This document shows, one piece after another, positions 32,682 to 37,150 of a stretch of 37,150 bases of DNA. Numbering within the stretch: position 1 is the stretch's first letter; the number at the start of each line of letters is the position of its first letter. The DNA lies in the NCBI GenBank assembly GCA_020435995.1, contig JAGQYO010000006.1, forward strand, positions 66,105 through 103,254, written 5' to 3'. A model generated the notes under the pieces. The model made no database searches and was not told where the DNA came from. It worked only from the letters and a program-made list of their open reading frames with translations. The DNA comes from Flavobacteriales bacterium (lineage in GTDB: Bacteria; Bacteroidota; Bacteroidia; Flavobacteriales_G; Salibacteraceae). The position numbers and the translations under genes were made by a program.

Positions 32682-32878
32682 CGAATATTTTGGATTCGTA
32701 AATTCTGGAAGTACAGTTGTAGTTGCAGTAGATAAAATAGAAGGATATGCCATTCAAACCTTATCAAAACCTGTGTTTGGAGGCAAAAATGGACTGTAAC
32801 CAAGCTCACATTCCAATGAAAAGTTAATCCTCACCTTTGTGCAATCGTACCTGAGTAGAATACAGAAACAAAAAAATT

Positions 32879-33766
32879 ATGAGTGAGGTTTTATCAGCTT
32901 TTGTGGAGTCCTTTTTTGGTACCGCCAATTGGACATGGAATAACATTATTTTCGAAGTTCCCTGGTATAACAATTATTTCTATGGATTAATTCTCATTTC
33001 GCTTTTAGCATGGGGGCTTGAGGTATTATTTCCGTGGAGAAAAAATCAATCGTTCATTCGCAAGGATTTCTGGTTGGATGGGTTTTATATGTTTTTTAAT
33101 TTCTTCATTTTTTCAATGGTAATATCGGGTTTTTATAAAACCTTGGAACTTTTGTTTGGCAAGATCGGCATTGATTCATCGAGCCTGGCGCTGGTAGAAA
33201 TTTCCGAGTGGCCCATGTGGTTGCAATTATTGGTGTTTTTCGTTGTGTTGGATTTTGTTCAATGGTTTACACATGTATTGCTCCACCGCTTCGAATTTCT
33301 ATGGCGATTTCATAAAGTACATCATTCGGTTGTAGAAATGGGCTTTGCAGCACATTTGCGCTATCACTGGATGGAAAACGTGTTGTATAAACCCCTCAAA
33401 ACTTTTGGAGTAATGGTTTTGGGTGGATTCGAGCCAGAACAAGCATACATGGTTCACTTTTTATCTATCACTATTGGACATCTCAACCATTCGAATATTA
33501 ACTTGACTTACGGGCCTTTAAAATATATTTTGAATAATCCAGCGATGCACATTTGGCATCACGCTTATGAACTTCCAGAGGGAAGAGAAAACGGGATGAA
33601 TTTCGGTATTTCGCTGTCTATTTGGGATTATCTATTTGGCACAGCATCGATTCCCACCGATGGAAGAGACATTCCGCTTGGGTTTAGTGGAATAGAAACG
33701 TTTCCAACCACTTTTATGGGCCACTTATTTCATGGTTTTAGAAAAGAAAAAGACGAGGAAGGGTAA
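32879..33766 (+). CDS. Fatty acid hydroxylase / sterol desaturase superfamily protein
   Basis: A 295-residue integral membrane di-iron oxygenase. The conserved histidine clusters are all present: H132-VLL-H136, H145-KV-H148-H149, H201-LN-H204 and H224-IW-H227-H228, which bind the non-heme di-iron centre. About four hydrophobic segments surround them (near 33-52, 68-90, 115-130 and 178-200). The family hydroxylates or desaturates lipids, sterols or carotenoids; no sterol or carotenoid gene is nearby, so the substrate is open. It lies 197 nt after the cytochrome gene on the same strand and probably has its own promoter. Its stop is 2 nt from the convergent glutathione peroxidase stop. Confidence 0.9.
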   Translation: MSEVLSAFVESFFGTANWTWNNIIFEVPWYNNYFYGLILISLLAWGLEVLFPWRKNQSFIRKDFWLDGFYMFFNFFIFSMVISGFYKTLELLFGKIGIDSSSLALVEISEWPMWLQLLVFFVVLDFVQWFTHVLLHRFEFLWRFHKVHHSVVEMGFAAHLRYHWMENVLYKPLKTFGVMVLGGFEPEQAYMVHFLSITIGHLNHSNINLTYGPLKYILNNPAMHIWHHAYELPEGRENGMNFGISLSIWDYLFGTASIPTDGRDIPLGFSGIETFPTTFMGHLFHGFRKEKDEEG

Positions 33767-33768
33767 AG

Positions 33769-34296
33769 TTAAAGCGCCCCAATGATTTCTTCGCTCATAG
33801 GTTCCACTCCCGAGCGATATCGATGGATAAGAATTCCGTCTTCGTCCAGTAAAAATTTTTCAAAATTCCATCGAATTTTGCCACCGAAATCTGGGTTTTT
33901 ACGGCTGCAAAGCCAAGTGAACAATTCGTGTTGATCATCCCCTTTTACTGAAACCTTGGCCGCTAAGGGAAATGTTACGCCATAGTTTTTTTGACAGAAT
34001 TCTCCAATCTCTTCGTTGCTTCCAGGCTCTTGGCTTCCAAAGTTGTTGGCAGGAAATCCAACAATTACCAATTTCTCTCCGAGTGAGTCATACAGTTCTT
34101 GAAGCTGAGCATATTGCTTTGTGAATCCACATTGGGATGCCGTGTTGACCACAAGAATCTTTTTGCCTTTATAATCAGAGAATTTGATTTTGTCGCCATC
34201 GATTGACTCGACTTTAAATTCGTGGATACTGAGTTGTGCCATTGCGTTTAAGTTAAAAAATAGAGAAATGATAAATGTGAGGTAAATGAACTTCAT
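33769..34296 (-). CDS. Exported glutathione peroxidase-family thiol peroxidase
   Basis: A 175-residue peroxidase with a signal peptide (MKFIYLTFIISLFFNLNAMAQ), so it is periplasmic. The catalytic tetrad is C56 in NTASQCGFT, Q89 in FPANNFGSQEPG, and W143-N144 in KIRWNFEKF; it is a cysteine, not selenocysteine, enzyme. A second cysteine C101 in GEFCQKNYGVTFP lies 45 residues later, matching the resolving cysteine of thioredoxin-dependent members such as yeast Gpx3. It therefore probably reduces hydroperoxides using a thioredoxin-like donor rather than glutathione. Single gene, convergent with the hydroxylase gene. Confidence 0.92.
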   Translation of the reverse strand: MKFIYLTFIISLFFNLNAMAQLSIHEFKVESIDGDKIKFSDYKGKKILVVNTASQCGFTKQYAQLQELYDSLGEKLVIVGFPANNFGSQEPGSNEEIGEFCQKNYGVTFPLAAKVSVKGDDQHELFTWLCSRKNPDFGGKIRWNFEKFLLDEDGILIHRYRSGVEPMSEEIIGAL

Positions 34297-34339
34297 AGTT
34301 TTTGAATTTATCTATTCAACAATAATACGGTAGAAGGGT

Positions 34340-35629
34340 TTAAAATTCCAATTCAAATTCCATTTCTTGGCCCTCTCTTTTTGCTTTTACCTTGGTTTTG
34401 TCTCCTGGCTCAAACTGGCTTAATGCCGTCATGTATGATTGCATATCCGCTACTCTTACGTCCCCAATTTGAATAACCACATCACCGCTTTTAAGCCCCG
34501 CTTTTTCGGCAGGCCTTTCAGGAATGGTTCCATCTATTCTCATGCCTTCCCCTTGAAACATATAGTCGGGCATTACACCCAGTGTGACCTTAAAACGAGG
34601 AGCTTTGGTTTGACTATCACCTTTGGTTTTCAAATATTCTAATTTCCCCAGAGAGTCTGCCTTCCAAACCAGTTTGAAGATGAAGTTTCCAATTCGCCGA
34701 ACCCCGTCAATATTCACCTTTTCGAAATCATCACTCGGTTTGTGATAATCACTGTGCTGGCCCGTGAAAAATGCCAATACAGGTATTTCCTTCAAATAAA
34801 AACTGGTATGATCGGATGGCCCAATACCACTTTCACCCAATACCAAATTAAAAATATTGTCTTCTGGTTTCACGCTGTCTTGAACGTGAGGATTCAAACA
34901 TTTTCGGTTGTTGGTTACGGCTATTACATCCTTCCATGCTGGACTGGTTCCTGTGCCATTAATCGCTAATTTATTGCTATCCAATCTTCCAATCATATCC
35001 ATATTTATCATGTAGTTGATTTTGGCCAGCGGAATGGTTGGGTTGTTTACAAACGATTTGCTTCCCCAAAGGCCTTTTTCTTCACCACTAAAAGCAATAA
35101 ACAAGTAATTGTTCTTTTTGTAATTAGACCCTCTCAGCAGCTGAGCCAAATAAAGAACGCCCGCAACGCCAGATGCATTATCGTCGGCTCCATTGTGAAC
35201 TTCGGTACTTCGGGCGGCTAAAGACCCTTCTCCACCAAAGCCCAAATGATCGTAATGAGCTCCAATCACAATGGTATATTCAGCACCATTGTCTAAATAT
35301 CCTATGACATTTTTTCCAGTAATAGGTTCAAGGTTTTCGCTGGTTTCCTGACTATGTGAATGCGGATTTTTTTTTGGGGTGAAGGTGAATTCTTGAAAAT
35401 ATCCTCCGATTCCATAGGGCTTTAGATACAAGCTTTCCATTCTTTTGGCAATATAATCTGCGGCTTTGGCCTCTCCTTTGGTGCCGGTTTCGCGGCCTTC
35501 CATTTTATCACTCGATAGTTTTTTTACATCCTTGGTAATCGACTTTAAGAATGATTTAGTTATTGGTTCTTGCGCATTAGCACAAAAAACTAAAAAGGAA
35601 AGCATCAAGTAGAGCAGCTGTATTTTCAT
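34340..35629 (-). CDS. Exported M28 metallopeptidase with PDZ domain
   Basis: A 429-residue secreted aminopeptidase-like protein. The signal peptide MKIQLLYLMLSFLVFCANAQ is followed by an M28 catalytic domain with a complete co-catalytic di-zinc site: H125 in GAHYDHLG, bridging D150 in HNGADDNASG, E183/E184 in SGEEKG, D211 in INMDMIGR, and H296 in QHSDYHKPSDD. Residues about 348-429 form a PDZ domain (IDGTIPERPAEKAGLKSGDVV and QIGDVRVAD), which may regulate activity or bind substrate C termini. It probably cleaves N-terminal residues of peptides in the periplasm or outside. It has its own upstream region shared with the divergent PD40 lipoprotein gene. Confidence 0.93.
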   Translation of the reverse strand: MKIQLLYLMLSFLVFCANAQEPITKSFLKSITKDVKKLSSDKMEGRETGTKGEAKAADYIAKRMESLYLKPYGIGGYFQEFTFTPKKNPHSHSQETSENLEPITGKNVIGYLDNGAEYTIVIGAHYDHLGFGGEGSLAARSTEVHNGADDNASGVAGVLYLAQLLRGSNYKKNNYLFIAFSGEEKGLWGSKSFVNNPTIPLAKINYMINMDMIGRLDSNKLAINGTGTSPAWKDVIAVTNNRKCLNPHVQDSVKPEDNIFNLVLGESGIGPSDHTSFYLKEIPVLAFFTGQHSDYHKPSDDFEKVNIDGVRRIGNFIFKLVWKADSLGKLEYLKTKGDSQTKAPRFKVTLGVMPDYMFQGEGMRIDGTIPERPAEKAGLKSGDVVIQIGDVRVADMQSYMTALSQFEPGDKTKVKAKREGQEMEFELEF

Positions 35630-35748
35630 GTTTTTTTTTGAGTCGCGAAGGTAATTCTTGCCTTTTTTAAATCGTCATCCTATTGTCATATATGGTGCTA
35701 TCAGCAGGCTCCGCAAATTCTTTAATATTGCGCCCATAAAATATTGAC

Positions 35749-36855
35749 ATGAATAAATTATTACTTGCTATTTCCATCATTGTATTGGTTTCGTGTGGAG
35801 AAAAAAACACAGAAGAAGAAACTACAGATGCCCACTCTGGAGCAACCCAAACGGATAAAATCCATTACGAGGGAGAAACGCATTTGAAGAACATACGTCA
35901 GCTCACATTTGGCGGCGACAATGCTGAGGCATATTGGAGTTTTAATGATGAAATGTTGGTTTTTCAGGCTACCAATCCAGCTTGGGAAGTAGAATGTGAT
36001 CAGATTTACGTTACGCGTTGGCAGGATTCCGACCTGAGAAGCAATAGAGGGCAAATGGTCAGTACGGGGTTAGGCCGAACAACTTGTTCTTACTTTTTAC
36101 CAGGAGATAGCAGTGTCGTTTATGCATCCACTCACGAATCAGATTCGCTTTGTCCACCCAAACCAGAAAAGCGCGAGGATGGAAAATATGTTTGGCCTAT
36201 TTATGCTGAATTTGACATTTACACTGCCGATTTAGGTGGAAAGATTTTGAAGAAACTGACCGACACTCCCGGCTACGATGCAGAAGCTACTGTTTCACCA
36301 AAAGGCGATAAAATCGTTTTCACTTCATTGAGAAGCGGTGATTTAGAACTGTACACCATGAATATTGATGGCTCTGACGTAAAACAAGTAACTAACGAAT
36401 TGGGGTATGATGGCGGTGCATTTTTCTCTCCTGATGGTACCAAACTTATTTTTAGAAGCTCGCGTCCAACTACGCCAGAAGATGTAAAAGTGTATAAAGA
36501 TTTATTGGCTCAAGGGCTTGTAATGCCTACCGACATGGAATTGTATATGTGTAACGTAGACGGAAGTAACATGAAGCAACTTACCAATTTGGGTAAGGCC
36601 AATTGGTGTCCATTTTTTCACCCAAAGGGCGATAAAGTCATTTTTGCGAGCAACCATGCCACTGAGCGCGGCTTTCCCTTCAATTTGTATGTGATTGATA
36701 CCCTTGGCCAAAATCTAGAAAAAATAACTGAAGACAACGTGTTTGATGCGTTTCCGGTGTTTTCGAACAATGGTAAATACTTGGTGTTTTCGAGTAACCG
36801 AAACAATGGCGGAACTAGAGAAACCAATTTGTTTGTAGCGGAGTGGGAAGATTAG
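35749..36855 (+). CDS. PD40/TolB-like beta-propeller lipoprotein
   Basis: A 368-residue lipoprotein with signal MNKLLLAISIIVLVSC and acylated cysteine at 16, then a Glu/Thr-rich linker and WD40-like PD40 repeats: EATVSPKGDKIVFTSLRSG, GAFFSPDGTKLIFRSSRP, FFHPKGDKVIFASNHA and PVFSNNGKYLVFSSNRN. About six blades form a TolB-like propeller with no catalytic triad, so it is probably a binding or scaffold protein in the envelope rather than a peptidase. It is the last gene in the window on this strand and is followed directly by a tandem-repeat region. Confidence 0.88.
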   Translation: MNKLLLAISIIVLVSCGEKNTEEETTDAHSGATQTDKIHYEGETHLKNIRQLTFGGDNAEAYWSFNDEMLVFQATNPAWEVECDQIYVTRWQDSDLRSNRGQMVSTGLGRTTCSYFLPGDSSVVYASTHESDSLCPPKPEKREDGKYVWPIYAEFDIYTADLGGKILKKLTDTPGYDAEATVSPKGDKIVFTSLRSGDLELYTMNIDGSDVKQVTNELGYDGGAFFSPDGTKLIFRSSRPTTPEDVKVYKDLLAQGLVMPTDMELYMCNVDGSNMKQLTNLGKANWCPFFHPKGDKVIFASNHATERGFPFNLYVIDTLGQNLEKITEDNVFDAFPVFSNNGKYLVFSSNRNNGGTRETNLFVAEWED

Positions 36856-36860
36856 ATTTG

Positions 36861-36958
36861 TTTGGAGTTTTGAATTTGGAGTTTTGAATTTGGAGTTTTG
36901 AATTTGGAGTTTTGAATTTTGAATTTTGAATTTTGAATTTTGAATTTTTAATTTTGAA
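36861..36958. repeat. Tandem repeat: four 14-mers then six 7-mers
   Basis: Four exact copies of TTTGGAGTTTTGAA (36861-36916) are followed by six copies of the 7-mer TTTTGAA (36917-36958), of which the fifth carries one change (TTTTTAA). The 14-mer equals one variant plus one standard heptamer, so the whole 98 nt has a 7-nt period. It starts 5 nt after the PD40 lipoprotein stop. Spurious open frames on the minus strand read as KIQNSKF-like repeats. Confidence 0.95.
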
Positions 36959-36971
36959 TGGTTAGTTTTTC

Positions 36972-37035
36972 CATCAAACATCCAAGATCCAACATCCAAT
37001 AAAGCCCTTCGGTCGGGTAGGCATCAAACACCCAA
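36972..37035. repeat. Second degenerate heptad array (CATCCAA type)
   Basis: Four consecutive heptads CATCAAA, CATCCAA, GATCCAA, CATCCAA (36972-36999) are followed after a 22-nt non-repeat stretch by CATCAAA and CACCCAA (37022-37035). The period matches the array just upstream, but the A/C-rich strand is swapped, giving the two arrays opposite polarity. Confidence 0.7.
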
Positions 37036-37080
37036 TTTCTAAACGTTAACCAAGCCTACTGCCAATTGCGTCCAAACCCA

Positions 37081-37131
37081 AGCCAAACACAACGAAACCC
37101 CGCCCAGAATTGCAATGCGGGAGATTTGGCT
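37081..37131. repeat. Nested inverted repeats at the right edge
   Basis: An outer pair AGCCAAA (37081-37087) / TTTGGCT (37125-37131) encloses an inner pair CCCGC (37099-37103) / GCGGG (37117-37121), which in turn encloses the perfect palindrome ATTGCAAT (37109-37116). The spacing on the two sides is unequal (11 and 3 nt), so a single clean hairpin is doubtful. It might be part of a dispersed palindromic element or a terminator for a gene beyond the edge. On the minus strand the frame is open from the window end to a TAA at 37046-37048, too short to call a gene. Confidence 0.35.
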
Positions 37132-37150
37132 CCTTACTTTTTGGAGAATA

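Noticed and set aside
32682-32878. Possible small gene between the cytochrome and the hydroxylase
   Set aside because: The open frame here overlaps the cytochrome gene out of frame, has no promoter box and no recognisable product.
36715-36999. Minus-strand open frame with repeated KIQNSKF-like units
   Set aside because: The repeats are a reading of the 7-nt tandem DNA array, and the frame runs antisense into the PD40 lipoprotein gene; no independent sign of coding.
37046-37150. Minus-strand frame open from the window end to a TAA
   Set aside because: Only 34 codons are visible, the peptide is not recognisable, and the stretch carries inverted repeats; not enough to call a partial gene.

Overview
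The window is AT-rich chromosomal DNA of a Bacteroidota bacterium, most likely of the Flavobacteriales (Cryomorphaceae/Crocinitomicaceae-like); the genus cannot be fixed from what is visible. The reasons are: a complete MoxR-DUF58-BatA/B/C/D/E operon in Bacteroidota order; recF paired with a DUF721 (DciA-like) gene and divergent from a TPR gene and ribH; a DUF2452 gene; almost no Shine-Dalgarno sequences; and a recurring upstream octamer TANNTTTG, the Bacteroidota -7 promoter element. Coding density is very high and no IS element, prophage, CRISPR array, tRNA or rRNA was seen.

Layout. (1) 1-5.8 kb: tail of a membrane protein gene, uvrA (apparently starting at a TTG codon), a divergent ECF sigma factor with a small downstream protein, then nth and ilvE on the minus strand; a two-way terminator hairpin overlaps the nth stop codon. 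(2) 5.8-14.1 kb, minus strand: an eight-gene moxR/DUF58/bat (aerotolerance) operon with overlapping or nearly touching genes. (3) 14.2-18.7 kb: MazG-like NTP pyrophosphohydrolase, ribH, a membrane-anchored TPR protein, recF, DUF721, and a Gpt2-like acyltransferase. (4) 18.8-21.1 kb: a tightly overlapping trio (multi-pass membrane protein, cytoplasmic M14 metallopeptidase, DUF2452 protein) of unknown joint function. (5) 21.2-29.9 kb: TonB-dependent receptor, FkbM methyltransferase and a tripartite RND efflux operon (MFP, pump, outer membrane factor) with a 15-nt perfect palindrome upstream. (6) 30.2-36.9 kb: glycine-zipper stress-type protein, a Tat-exported sulfite oxidase with a membrane-anchored cytochrome c (SorAB-like), a fatty acid hydroxylase, an exported glutathione peroxidase, an M28 peptidase with a PDZ domain and a PD40/TolB-like lipoprotein. 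(7) 36.86-37.15 kb: a non-coding tail of 14-nt and 7-nt tandem repeats and nested inverted repeats.

Functionally, much of the window concerns DNA repair (UvrA, Nth, RecF), nucleotide clean-up and envelope or oxidative homeostasis (Bat, GPx, sulfite oxidase, efflux). No defence or biosynthetic system that is clearly new is present. The least explained pieces are the 18.8-21.1 kb trio, the small protein after the sigma factor, the efflux palindrome, the promoter octamer followed by a C-rich stretch, and the heptad repeat tail.
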